A DNA stretch of 34,820 nt from an uncultured Dokdonia sp. (GCF_937910895.1 NZ_CALEMI010000071.1:1-34820), one strand, 5' to 3'; counted from the first letter of the stretch, positions 14,992 through 23,078 are shown. A program made the numbers and translations. Notes: a model not told the origin generated them from the sequence alone.

Positions 14992-16182
14992 ATGAAAACA
15001 GCATATATAGTAAAAGCCTACCGTACCGCCGTAGGGAAAGCACCAAAAGGAGTATTTCGCTTTAAGCGAGCAGATGAGTTGGCAGCAGAAACCATTCAAT
15101 ACATGATGAATGAGCTACCCAACTTTGATAAAAAACGCATCGACGATGTGATTGTAGGAAATGCCATGCCAGAAGGCTCACAAGGGCTCAATATGGCACG
15201 TTTGATTTCCTTAATGGGATTAGACATCATTGACGTACCTGGCGTAACTGTGAACCGTTTTTGTTCGTCGGGAATTGAAACCATCGGAATGGCGGTTGCC
15301 AAAATCCAATCAGGAATGGCGAGCTGCATTATCGCTGGCGGCGCTGAGTCTATGAGTTCGGTACCGATGACAGGATATAAACCTGAATTAAACTACGATA
15401 TCGTAAAATCAGGGCACGAAGACTATTACTGGGGCATGGGAAATACCGCAGAAGCAGTGGCTAATGAGTACAACGTCTCTCGTGAAGACCAAGATGAGTT
15501 TGCCTATAACTCACACATGAAAGCTTTAATAGCACAAGCCGAGAACCGTTTTCAAGATCAAATCGTACCGATTGAGGTCGAGCAGACCTATATAGACGAA
15601 AACGGAAAGAAAGCGACCAAAAAATATACGGTAACCAAAGACGAAGGCCCACGTGCTGGAACCAGCATTGAGGTATTGAATAAATTACGCCCTGTATTTG
15701 CTGCTGGTGGAAGTGTTACCGCGGGTAACTCTTCACAAATGAGTGATGGTGCTGCGTTTGTTCTTGTGATGAGTGAAGAGATGGTCAAAGAATTAAACCT
15801 AGAACCTATCGCACGTATGGTGAACTATGCAGCGGCTGGTGTACCACCACGTATCATGGGAATTGGTCCTGTCGCGGCAGTGCCAAAAGCCTTAAAGCAA
15901 GCTGGATTACAACAAAAAGATATTGAGCTGATTGAATTAAACGAAGCTTTTGCTTCGCAGTCGTTGGCGGTAATTCGTGAGTTAGACCTGAATCCTGATA
16001 TCGTTAATGTAAATGGAGGAGCCATTGCTTTAGGGCACCCATTAGGATGTACAGGTGGTAAATTATCGGTACAATTGTTTGATGAGATGCGTAAGCGTGA
16101 TATGTCTGGTAAATACGGAATGGTCACGATGTGTGTGGGAACTGGACAAGGAGCAGCTGGGATTTATGAGTTCCTTAAGTAA
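14992..16182 (+). CDS. fadA: Acetyl-CoA C-acyltransferase (3-ketoacyl-CoA thiolase)
   Basis: This 396-residue thiolase catalyses the last step of beta-oxidation, cleaving 3-ketoacyl-CoA with CoA. The catalytic residues are all present: Cys91 in N-R-F-C-S-S-G, His349 in A-L-G-H-P-L-G and Cys381 in M-C-V-G-T-G-Q-G. G-G-A-E-S-M-S-S and N-E-A-F-A are also conserved. The length is normal. It follows the dehydrogenase/hydratase gene in the same direction, but 742 bases away because of the inserted four-helix-bundle gene and repeats. Acetyl-CoA acetyltransferase (two-carbon) specificity is possible, but the operon favours fatty acid oxidation. Confidence 0.92.
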   Translation: MKTAYIVKAYRTAVGKAPKGVFRFKRADELAAETIQYMMNELPNFDKKRIDDVIVGNAMPEGSQGLNMARLISLMGLDIIDVPGVTVNRFCSSGIETIGMAVAKIQSGMASCIIAGGAESMSSVPMTGYKPELNYDIVKSGHEDYYWGMGNTAEAVANEYNVSREDQDEFAYNSHMKALIAQAENRFQDQIVPIEVEQTYIDENGKKATKKYTVTKDEGPRAGTSIEVLNKLRPVFAAGGSVTAGNSSQMSDGAAFVLVMSEEMVKELNLEPIARMVNYAAAGVPPRIMGIGPVAAVPKALKQAGLQQKDIELIELNEAFASQSLAVIRELDLNPDIVNVNGGAIALGHPLGCTGGKLSVQLFDEMRKRDMSGKYGMVTMCVGTGQGAAGIYEFLK

Positions 16183-16243
16183 AGCCTGCGGCTTTTGAGA
16201 ATATAGATATTAGAGCATAGAAAATAGACAAATCCGTACTTTT

Positions 16244-16266
16244 AAAATAGAGTATTACTCTATTTT
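16244..16266. repeat. Perfect 11+1+11 palindrome
   Basis: AAAATAGAGTA, T, TACTCTATTTT. A second copy is at 16314. Confidence 0.92.
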
Positions 16267-16313
16267 AAATATTCTAAAGTCTCAAAAATGCAGTAAAACT
16301 AGTGCGTAACAAG

Positions 16314-16334
16314 AAATAGAGTACTACTCTATTT
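16314..16334. repeat. Perfect 10+1+10 palindrome
   Basis: AAATAGAGTA, C, TACTCTATTT; same core as 16244-16266 with a changed centre. Confidence 0.92.
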
Positions 16335-16498
16335 TGTATAAACGAAGTGAATTTTCGCGCCTGCCTGCCAGTAGGCAGTAAAGCGGAAAAATAATATAAA
16401 TGAAGAATATGAAGGCATAACCTATAGATTATTTAGAGCTACTTAGATAGCATCTATTCTCTATATTCTATGCTCTAAACTCTTATAAAACAAAGTAA

Positions 16499-16512
16499 GC
16501 TTTCGCGAAAGC
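16499..16512. repeat. TTTCGCGAAA palindrome, intergenic copy
   Basis: GCTTTCGCGAAAGC, 124 bases upstream of the acyl-CoA dehydrogenase start. Confidence 0.9.
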
Positions 16513-16635
16513 ATATAAATAGAATAATAAATAATATAAATAGTAAAGCATAACTTATAGATAATTAAGACACCTATTGGTAAAGTCTATTCTCTATTTT
16601 CTATGCTCTATAATCCTATAAATAAACAGAAGAAG

Positions 16636-18450
16636 ATGAGCACAGAAACAACAGAAAAAGAAATCCTACGTGGCGGGCAGTTCCTTGTGAAGGAAACGGC
16701 ATGTGAAGATGTATTTACCCTTGAAGACATCACAGAAGAACAAAAAATGATGCGTGACAGTACCAAAGAGTTTGTAGATCGTGAGATCTGGGCACATTGG
16801 GAACGTTTTGAACAAAAAGATTATGCGTTTACAGAGGCGTGTATGCGTAAGGCAGGAGATCTAGGGTTACTAGGGGTGGCTGTACCAGAAGCGTATGACG
16901 GTCTTGGAATGGGCTTTGTATCGACGATGTTAGTATGTGATTATATTTCTGGAGCAACCGGATCTTTTAGTACCGCATTTGGTGCACACACAGGCATTGG
17001 TACCATGCCTATTACCTTGTATGGAAACGAAGCGCAAAAGAAAAAATATGTGCCAAGATTGGCGACAGGTGAATGGTTTGGGGCGTATTGTTTGACAGAA
17101 CCAGGTGCAGGATCTGATGCCAATTCTGGAAAGACGAAAGCGGTGATTTCGGAAGATGGAAAGAGTTATAAAATCTCTGGACAGAAAATGTGGATTTCGA
17201 ATGCAGGTTTTTGTAACATGTTTATTGTGTTTGCACGTATTGAGGATGATAAAAACATTACAGGTTTTATCGTAGAAAATGATGCTAGCAACGGAATCTC
17301 TATGGGAGATGAAGAGAAGAAACTCGGAATTCACTCCTCCTCTACCCGTCAGGTATTTTTTAACGATACGGTGGTACCCGTAGAAAATATGCTTTCTGAG
17401 CGTGGGAATGGTTTTAAAATTGCGATGAACGCCTTAAATGTGGGTCGTATTAAATTGGCTGCTGCTTGTCTAGATGCACAACGTCGTATCATAGATGAGT
17501 CTATAAAATATGCTAAAGACCGGATTCAGTTTAAAACGCGTATCATTGATTTTGGCGCGATTAAAGCGAAGTTGGCACTTATGGCAACCAATGTGTATGT
17601 TGACGAATCTGCATCGTATCGTGCGGCTAAAAATATAGAAGACCGCATCGCTATGCGTGAAGCAGCTGGAAACAGCCATCAAGAAGCCGAACTAAAAGGC
17701 GTGGAAGAATATGCGATTGAGTGTTCGATCTTAAAAGTAGCGGTGTCCGAAGATGTACAGCAAACGACGGATGAAGGGATTCAGATTTTTGGAGGAATGG
17801 GCTTTAGTGCCGATACGCCTATGGAATCTGCTTGGCGTGATGCACGTATTGCTCGGATTTATGAAGGAACCAACGAGATTAACCGTATGCTTTCTGTAGG
17901 AATGTTGGTTAAGAAAGCGATGAAAGGTCATATTGACTTCTTAGGCCCTGCAACAGCGGTGGGAGAAGAATTGGTAGGAATTCCTTCGTTTGAAACACCT
18001 GATTATTCTGAGACGCTTTCTGAAGAAAAAGCACTACTTGCTAAATTGAAGAAAGTATTCTTAATGGTGTCTGGCGCTGCGGTTCAAAAATACGGACCAC
18101 AACTCGAAGAGCACCAACAGTTATTAATGAGTGCTGCCGATATTTTGATTGAAATCTATATGGCAGAAAGTGCGATCTTACGTACGGAGAAAAACTCAAA
18201 ACGTTTTGGTGTGGAGTCACAAGCAACACAGATTGCGATGTGTCAATTATATTTATTTAACGCGGTAGACATCATCCAAACCAAAGCTAAGGAAGCGATT
18301 GTTTCTTTCGCTGAAGGCGATGAACAACGTATGATGCTCATGGGATTAAAGCGTTTTACCAAATATCAAAATCACCCGAACGTGATCGCTTTACGTAATC
18401 AAATTGCTGCCGACCTAGAAGAAAACGGACAGTATCGTTTTGATGGGTAA
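16636..18450 (+). CDS. Acyl-CoA dehydrogenase (VLCAD-like)
   Basis: This 604-residue flavoenzyme carries out the first, FAD-dependent step of beta-oxidation. I chose the ATG at 16636, preceded by AGAAGAAG, because MSTETTEKEILRGGQFLVKE is a typical start; an in-frame ATG at 16603 lies inside a repeat. The ACAD N-terminal helices, the Y-C-L-T-E-P-G-A-G-S-D-A FAD/substrate loop (about 154-165) and the catalytic Glu410 in I-Y-E-G-T-N-E are visible. A C-terminal extension of about 160 residues places it with the long-chain, dimeric VLCAD-like group. It is the last gene of the operon; a hairpin follows. Confidence 0.93.
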   Translation: MSTETTEKEILRGGQFLVKETACEDVFTLEDITEEQKMMRDSTKEFVDREIWAHWERFEQKDYAFTEACMRKAGDLGLLGVAVPEAYDGLGMGFVSTMLVCDYISGATGSFSTAFGAHTGIGTMPITLYGNEAQKKKYVPRLATGEWFGAYCLTEPGAGSDANSGKTKAVISEDGKSYKISGQKMWISNAGFCNMFIVFARIEDDKNITGFIVENDASNGISMGDEEKKLGIHSSSTRQVFFNDTVVPVENMLSERGNGFKIAMNALNVGRIKLAAACLDAQRRIIDESIKYAKDRIQFKTRIIDFGAIKAKLALMATNVYVDESASYRAAKNIEDRIAMREAAGNSHQEAELKGVEEYAIECSILKVAVSEDVQQTTDEGIQIFGGMGFSADTPMESAWRDARIARIYEGTNEINRMLSVGMLVKKAMKGHIDFLGPATAVGEELVGIPSFETPDYSETLSEEKALLAKLKKVFLMVSGAAVQKYGPQLEEHQQLLMSAADILIEIYMAESAILRTEKNSKRFGVESQATQIAMCQLYLFNAVDIIQTKAKEAIVSFAEGDEQRMMLMGLKRFTKYQNHPNVIALRNQIAADLEENGQYRFDG

Positions 18451-18464
18451 TATCCTGACCCTAG

Positions 18465-18486
18465 CCCTCTCCTTCAAAGGAGAGGG
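18465..18486. terminator. Hairpin after the acyl-CoA dehydrogenase gene
   Basis: CCCTCTCCTT pairs with AAGGAGAGGG around a 2-base centre, 15 bases after the stop. The flank GACCCTAGCCCTCTCCTT is a widespread intergenic repeat type. There is no strong T-run directly after it. Confidence 0.6.
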
Positions 18487-18609
18487 AATATATGGGTTTT
18501 TATACTAGCTATTTTGAATGCACAGGTACGCCATTTTTCAAAATAACGTTTCACTACGATCCATCTCTTTGTGAAGAAAGAGGAACAGTAGATGCAATTC
18601 TTTATACAG

Positions 18610-18637
18610 CCACCTTGGAAACGAGGTGGTTTTTTTC
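18610..18637 (+). terminator. Rho-independent terminator
   Basis: CCACCT (18610-18615) and AGGTGG (18624-18629) form a stem followed by seven or more T. It could end the beta-oxidation transcript or a short RNA starting near 18490. Confidence 0.75.
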
Positions 18638-18841
18638 GCTTTAAGCGAAAAGGAATCAGGGCTAAAATTAATGAAATGACGTAAGACTTGATTGCTACGC
18701 AATTTGAGGTAAGACGTAGACTTTTCGATTTCATGAAAAGAAAATAAGTATCAGGGCTAAAAGTGGTGAGTCTTGAGTCTTGCAGCAAAACGGTCTTAGA
18801 GCGAAGCGATCTTACAGCAAAGCGGTCTTATGTCTTTTTAT

Positions 18842-18855
18842 GCTTTCGCGAAAGC
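18842..18855. repeat. TTTCGCGAAA palindrome, intergenic copy
   Basis: GCTTTCGCGAAAGC; the last intergenic copy before the accessory region. Confidence 0.9.
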
Positions 18856-18939
18856 GTATAAAACATCATACATTTATATCTTGAAAAAACATATACGGTC
18901 TATAGATATATAGGTAGCATGCGCATGAATAAAAGTGCG

Positions 18940-19302
18940 TTATGATTTTGCACGATTGATGAGAATTTGATCATCAGAAAATTGCATCCAAGACATATCA
19001 TACACGTAATGATACATTTTTCCTTTGCTATTTATGTGATGATGGGTATGGTATTTAAATCGAAACTTTTTTTGTTCTAAGACGCTTCTTGGAACTTTGA
19101 TTTGAACTTTATTTTTGCCTACTATTTCTAATAAGATAGATCGGTTTCTATGCAAAAAACGATCTATAGTAATGGATGCATTATTTGTGGCTTTTCGCAA
19201 ATTAGTGTGGTAATAATTTTTGCATCGTAGGGAACAAAAAATCTTGCCTTTTCTTCCTTTAAAAAAGGTGCTACATATTTTACATTTTTTTTCTAATTCC
19301 AT
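18940..19302 (-). CDS. Small Zn-ribbon protein, function unknown
   Basis: This 120-residue basic protein has an N-terminal Cys cluster C-K-I-C (8-11) and F-C-S-L-R-C (22-27), a treble-clef/Zn-ribbon of the kind that binds nucleic acid or proteins. The rest (about 45-115) is rich in Lys, His and Tyr, including H-T-H-H-H-I. I recognise no family with a known function. It is divergent from the tyrosine recombinase, starting 133 bases away, so it could be a regulator or accessory factor of that element; that is a guess from position. Confidence 0.7.
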   Translation of the reverse strand: MELEKKCKICSTFFKGRKGKIFCSLRCKNYYHTNLRKATNNASITIDRFLHRNRSILLEIVGKNKVQIKVPRSVLEQKKFRFKYHTHHHINSKGKMYHYVYDMSWMQFSDDQILINRAKS

Positions 19303-19435
19303 ACTGTTTTCTTTAAAATTCGACTAAAACTATTTTTAACTATTTCAAATATAACATTTTATATGTATTCGTTTTTAACGGTTATAAACAGTAATGATCT
19401 TATTTATATAAAAAATTACAATATATTTAACCTTT

Positions 19436-20281
19436 ATGGATTTTACTAAAATAGAACATGTCCTGATTCGAAAAAACTATGCTCCTAACACGCAAAAGGT
19501 GTATATGAGTGCTATTATTGATTTTGAGCGTTTTTGTAAAAAAGAGCTGATTGCCGTGGAGGAAGGTGTAGAGACTTATATAAGACATCTTATTAGTCTA
19601 GGTCGCTCAGAAAGTACTCAGAACCAAGCGATCAATGCAATTAAGTTTTATTTTGAGAAAGTATTACATCATGAAAAACAATATTATAGCATAGACAGAC
19701 CTAAAAAGTCAAAGACCTTACCTACAGTCTTAGCTATGGAGGAGGTCTCTAGGCTATTTGATGCAGTAGCAAATCACAAACACAAAGTATTATTACAAAA
19801 TATATATGCATGTGGATTGCGAATTTCGGAATTATTACATCTTGAAATAGCCCATGTGTGTGGAGACCGTAAAACTTTTCATTTAAAAGGAAGTAAGGGT
19901 AAAAAAGATAGAATTGTCCCTGTACCCGAAGAATTATTAGTCTCGCTACGTATATATTACAAAAAATATAAGCCCTACAAATACCTGTTTGAAGGTGCTG
20001 GAAGTAACTCAGACAATCCAAAGCCTTACACTGCGGCGAGCGTACGAAAACTATTGCACAGAGCAGCGAAAAAAGCAATGATCAAAAAAGTAATCACTCC
20101 TCATACCTTACGACATAGCTATGCAACACATTTATATGAAAACGGAATTAATTTAAGGAGTATACAAGTGCTTTTAGGGCATAATTCTAGTAAGACTACA
20201 GAGATCTATACGCATGTCACGAATGTACATATAAAAAACACCCCTAGCCCACTAGAATTTTTGAAAAAAAATGTACCTTAG
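19436..20281 (+). CDS. Tyrosine-type site-specific recombinase
   Basis: This 281-residue recombinase has an N-terminal SAM-like core-binding domain (about 1-85) and a C-terminal catalytic domain. The catalytic set appears complete: Arg129 (C-G-L-R-I-S-E), Lys154 (K-G-S-K-G-K-K-D-R), His223/Arg226 (H-T-L-R-H), His249 (L-G-H) and Tyr258 (E-I-Y-T-H-V). It is shorter than housekeeping XerC/D, and its end (T-H-V then N-T-P-S-P-L-E-F-L) resembles integron and transposon-type integrases. It marks the left edge of an accessory stretch. Its recombination site is not identified; a 9-bp inverted repeat lies 13 bases downstream. Confidence 0.9.
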   Translation: MDFTKIEHVLIRKNYAPNTQKVYMSAIIDFERFCKKELIAVEEGVETYIRHLISLGRSESTQNQAINAIKFYFEKVLHHEKQYYSIDRPKKSKTLPTVLAMEEVSRLFDAVANHKHKVLLQNIYACGLRISELLHLEIAHVCGDRKTFHLKGSKGKKDRIVPVPEELLVSLRIYYKKYKPYKYLFEGAGSNSDNPKPYTAASVRKLLHRAAKKAMIKKVITPHTLRHSYATHLYENGINLRSIQVLLGHNSSKTTEIYTHVTNVHIKNTPSPLEFLKKNVP

Positions 20282-20293
20282 GAAGGTAATGAT

Positions 20294-20319
20294 ATACATG
20301 TAAAATATCGTACATGTAT
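20294..20319. repeat. Inverted repeat just downstream of the recombinase
   Basis: ATACATGTA (20294-20302) and TACATGTAT (20311-20319) with an 8-base centre. It may be a terminator-like hairpin or a recombinase site; the sequence does not decide. Confidence 0.6.
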
Positions 20320-20383
20320 GATATAAAGTAGTTAGCTACAACCCAAAAAAACATCGTGCTAAAATCAAACAACAGGAAATAAA

Positions 20384-21298
20384 TTGAAGGACAGTAATTC
20401 TATATCATACTTTAAAAACATTTCGGAATTGCTAAAAGCGTTAAAAACGTTTACACCTCAATCGAATTTATTTCATATTCACAGACACGAAGAAGTGCCA
20501 GAAACACACTCTGCCGAGACACAAATTTTCAGAAGTGATACATTTTCAGCTTCCTTGCTTATTGAAGGAGAGGCGGAATATAAAATCGGAATGAAAGAAT
20601 ACGATATGAAAAGTGGTTCGTTCTACTTTATGTCGCCACAACATTTGCGTTACTATAAAAAAACAAAACCGTGGAACGGTTTCGTTTTTTTATTCTCTAC
20701 GGAATTTATCAATCAATTTTCAAAAACGAATATCTATCGAGAATATCCATTTTTTCAAATGGACGCAAATGTTCAACTTAAATTAAAAACCAAACAGATA
20801 GCGGAATTAACTAATTTGTTAAGCAAATTAATTGCTATTTACGAAAGTAACGAAAAGGACAAATTGAAATTGATTTATCATTATTTGTCAATTTTACTCA
20901 TAACATCAAAAAAATGGTATTTCGAGCAAAATGGCCAAAAATCTAAATTGAAAGATTCAGATTTACTTTCTAAATCTTTCTACGATTTATTGGAATCTCA
21001 CTTTTTTGATATAGCCACCCAAAAAGCTGAACATTTATTCTCTGTTTCAGATTTTGCGAATAAATTAAATATCAGCACCAATTATTTGAGCGATACCATA
21101 AAAAAAGAGACAGGACAAACAGCAACTCAAATCATTAAAGAACGTACTATTTTAGAAGCCAAGTCATTACTCAAAAGCACAGAACTATCTGTTTCAGAAA
21201 TTGCGTATTTCTTAAAATTTCAAGACACTTCTTACTTTTCAAAGTATTTCAAAAGTGCCACCAACCTTTCCCCAACCCAATTTAGGGACAAAAAGTAA
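20384..21298 (+). CDS. AraC family transcriptional regulator
   Basis: This 304-residue protein carries a cupin-like N-terminal sensing half (about 30-130) and a C-terminal AraC DNA-binding domain (about 225-303) with two helix-turn-helix motifs. Typical signatures are A-N-K-L-N-I-S-T-N-Y-L-S and S-E-I-A-Y-F-L-K-F-Q-D-T-S-Y-F-S-K-Y-F-K, ending S-P-T-Q-F-R. The start appears to be TTG at 20384, preceded by AGGAAATAAA, since no upstream ATG fits. It lies 100 bases before the aldo/keto reductase gene and probably controls it. Confidence 0.9.
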   Translation: MKDSNSISYFKNISELLKALKTFTPQSNLFHIHRHEEVPETHSAETQIFRSDTFSASLLIEGEAEYKIGMKEYDMKSGSFYFMSPQHLRYYKKTKPWNGFVFLFSTEFINQFSKTNIYREYPFFQMDANVQLKLKTKQIAELTNLLSKLIAIYESNEKDKLKLIYHYLSILLITSKKWYFEQNGQKSKLKDSDLLSKSFYDLLESHFFDIATQKAEHLFSVSDFANKLNISTNYLSDTIKKETGQTATQIIKERTILEAKSLLKSTELSVSEIAYFLKFQDTSYFSKYFKSATNLSPTQFRDKK

Positions 21299-21398
21299 CA
21301 CTTCTGTAAAATTTACCTATCAAGCAGTAATTTCTACCCAATAGAAGCCTTCTTCCCACAATACATTTGTACCATCAAGAATTAAAAACACAAAAAAA

Positions 21399-22205
21399 AT
21401 GGACAAATTAAACTCAACATTCAAAATAGGAAACCTAACCGAAGTCAACCGAATGGGCTTTGGAACAATGCGTGCAACAACAGGAAATGGAATTTGGGGC
21501 TACCCAACTGACAAGGCATCTGCAATAAAAGTAATTAGAACAGCAATCGAAAATGGCGTAAACTTTATAGATACAGCAGATTCATATGGTCCTTATACTT
21601 CAGAACTCGTGGTTGCAGAGGCAATTGAACCTTATAAAAATGAAGTCGTAGTTGCCACAAAAGGTGGAGCAGTAAAATATAAGCCAGGTGCAATTATGGC
21701 TAATGGACATCCTTATTATTTGAGGACTGCGATTGAAGGCAGTTTAAAAAGGCTTGACCGTGAAAAAATTGAGGTTTACTTTCTGCATAGAGTTGACCCA
21801 AATATTCCGATTGAGGAATCCGTTGGAGCTTTGGCAAAATTTCAGCAAGAAGGAAAAATTAAGCACATCGGAATATCCAACGTAACAATCGAACAATTTG
21901 AAAAAGCACAAAAAGTGGCGAAGATTGATGTTGTTCAAAACGCCTTTAGCTTTCAAGACAGACGACACGAAGAGTTAGTAAAGAAACTTTCTGAACAAAA
22001 CATTGCATTTATGGCTCATACACCAATAGCAGTTAATAATTGGGATGACGAAATTCTCGAACAAGCAAGAAAACAGAACATTTCAGTAAATCAATTATCA
22101 CTTTCGTGGTTACTTAATTTTAGTAATAACGTCATCCCAATTGCGGGAACTTCATCAGAAAAGCACCTTTTGGAAAATTTAGAATCGATAAACATTAATT
22201 TATAA
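21399..22205 (+). CDS. Aldo/keto reductase
   Basis: This 268-residue NADPH-dependent oxidoreductase has a TIM-barrel fold. The catalytic tetrad is readable as Asp58 and Tyr63 (F-I-D-T-A-D-S-Y-G), Lys88 (A-T-K-G-G) and His130 (F-L-H-R). The family block G-K-I-K-H-I-G-I-S-N-V is present near 151-161. It is somewhat short but complete. The VOC protein follows 17 bases later. The substrate is unknown; the operon suggests detoxification of a reactive carbonyl, which is inference. Confidence 0.92.
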   Translation: MDKLNSTFKIGNLTEVNRMGFGTMRATTGNGIWGYPTDKASAIKVIRTAIENGVNFIDTADSYGPYTSELVVAEAIEPYKNEVVVATKGGAVKYKPGAIMANGHPYYLRTAIEGSLKRLDREKIEVYFLHRVDPNIPIEESVGALAKFQQEGKIKHIGISNVTIEQFEKAQKVAKIDVVQNAFSFQDRRHEELVKKLSEQNIAFMAHTPIAVNNWDDEILEQARKQNISVNQLSLSWLLNFSNNVIPIAGTSSEKHLLENLESININL

Positions 22206-22222
22206 TCTTAAAATCAAATACA

Positions 22223-22753
22223 ATGAAAAAAGTAATAGCAATAACAGCAGTAGTATTAGTAGCAATAGGAATCTTTGGATTTACAATATCAGAATCCAAT
22301 AAAGACAATGGCTTATCAACAATGAAAGCTGACCACCTTTTATTAGGTGTAACAAATTTTGACGAAACCGTAAAATGGTACAAAGAGATTTTGGGGTTTG
22401 AAATAGAAGTACGATGGAAAGTAGAAGGTTTAGACAACCTTGATTTGGCCTATCTAAATAATGGCGATTTTAGAATTGAAATTATTGGTAACAAAGAAGG
22501 TACACAAAATAACAAACAAGTTAGCGACTTCGAAGAACACTTGTCACATCAAGGTTTCGCACACATTTGCTTTCAAGTGGAAGACATAGATTTAACAATG
22601 AAACAACTCAACGAAAAAGGTATTAAAACTTTTGTTAAAGCAGAGACTTATCCTTTGGACTTTTATAACAGACGTGTTGCATTTATAAAAGATTTAAATG
22701 GAAACATTATCGAATTTGCCAGCCCAATTGAAGACACACGAATTAAAAAGTAA
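22223..22753 (+). CDS. VOC (glyoxalase/bleomycin-resistance) family protein, exported
   Basis: The 176-residue protein starts with a signal peptide or membrane anchor (residues 1-22), followed by one vicinal-oxygen-chelate domain (about 34-170). The two beta-alpha-beta-beta halves are visible (D-H-L-L-L-G-V-T-N-F-D-E-T and H-I-C-F-Q-V-E-D-I-D). His36 and Glu165 (N-I-I-E-F-A) are candidate metal ligands. An exported VOC domain is less usual than a cytoplasmic one. Its stop is immediately followed by the next ATG. Confidence 0.87.
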   Translation: MKKVIAITAVVLVAIGIFGFTISESNKDNGLSTMKADHLLLGVTNFDETVKWYKEILGFEIEVRWKVEGLDNLDLAYLNNGDFRIEIIGNKEGTQNNKQVSDFEEHLSHQGFAHICFQVEDIDLTMKQLNEKGIKTFVKAETYPLDFYNRRVAFIKDLNGNIIEFASPIEDTRIKK

Positions 22754-23032
22754 ATGATTTACAAAATGAAAAAAACTAAAGAACCCTCAAAACACAAGAT
22801 TGCCTTATTGACTTGGATTGTAATTTATCCCTTGATAACTGTTATTTTTTTATTGTTCAACGAGCAGTTAATGGAGTTACCTCTTGCTATTCGAACATTA
22901 ATTTTAACAGTAGTTTTAGTCGGACTTATGAACTACATAATTATGCCGAATTTGAGGAAAAAACTGAACAATTGGTTGACGAACGAAAAAAGGGCAGTAG
23001 CTAACAATGGTAACCGTTGCACAAGTCCATAA
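22754..23032 (+). CDS. Small two-TM membrane protein, 3' end altered by IS insertion
   Basis: The 92-residue frame has a basic N-terminus, two hydrophobic segments (about 18-34 and 45-68) and a basic tail. ATG 22754 abuts the VOC stop; the in-frame ATG at 22766 (MKKTKEPSKHK) may be the true start. The last five codons (R-C-T-S-P, from 23015) are in the left inverted repeat of the IS, so the native C-terminus is lost. Codons before them (about 82-87) already fall in boundary-like DNA (GTAGCTAACAATGG). It resembles small unknown membrane proteins of flavobacterial redox operons. Confidence 0.75.
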   Translation: MIYKMKKTKEPSKHKIALLTWIVIYPLITVIFLLFNEQLMELPLAIRTLILTVVLVGLMNYIIMPNLRKKLNNWLTNEKRAVANNGNRCTSP

Positions 23033-23078
23033 TTCTGACAAAAACAACTCATTTAAAGCCTCGCTACCGATGCTTTTT

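Larger units (their letters stand above)
16183..16635. other. 453-base repeat-filled gap in the beta-oxidation operon
   Basis: It holds two 21-23 bp palindromes (16244-16266, 16314-16334), a nested inverted repeat (16353-16388) and a TTTCGCGAAA palindrome (16499-16512). Runs related to TCTATTCTCTAT(A/T)TTCTATG occur at about 16449 and 16589, with the reverse complement near 16198-16228. The last run ends just before the acyl-CoA dehydrogenase ribosome site. No gene is seen. Confidence 0.85.
18451..18939. other. 489-base gap with hairpins and repeats
   Basis: It contains a 10-bp hairpin (18465-18486), a terminator-like hairpin (18610-18637), a TTGATTGCTACGCAAT copy near 18688, several GTCTTA(G/C)(A)GC-type words near 18770-18830 and a TTTCGCGAAA palindrome (18842-18855). 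A 50-codon frame at 18492-18644 is doubtful and is not called as a gene. Confidence 0.8.

Noticed and set aside
16603-16635. Upstream start of the acyl-CoA dehydrogenase
   Set aside because: It lies in an intergenic repeat; ATG 16636 has a ribosome site and the expected N-terminus.
18492-18644. 50-codon open frame after the beta-oxidation operon
   Set aside because: It runs into a terminator hairpin, has no ribosome site and no recognisable features; treated as possible RNA instead.
19303-19435. Integron attI site beside the recombinase
   Set aside because: No convincing simple-site core or GTTRRRY/RYYYAAC pair could be placed, so an integron is suggested only as an analogy.
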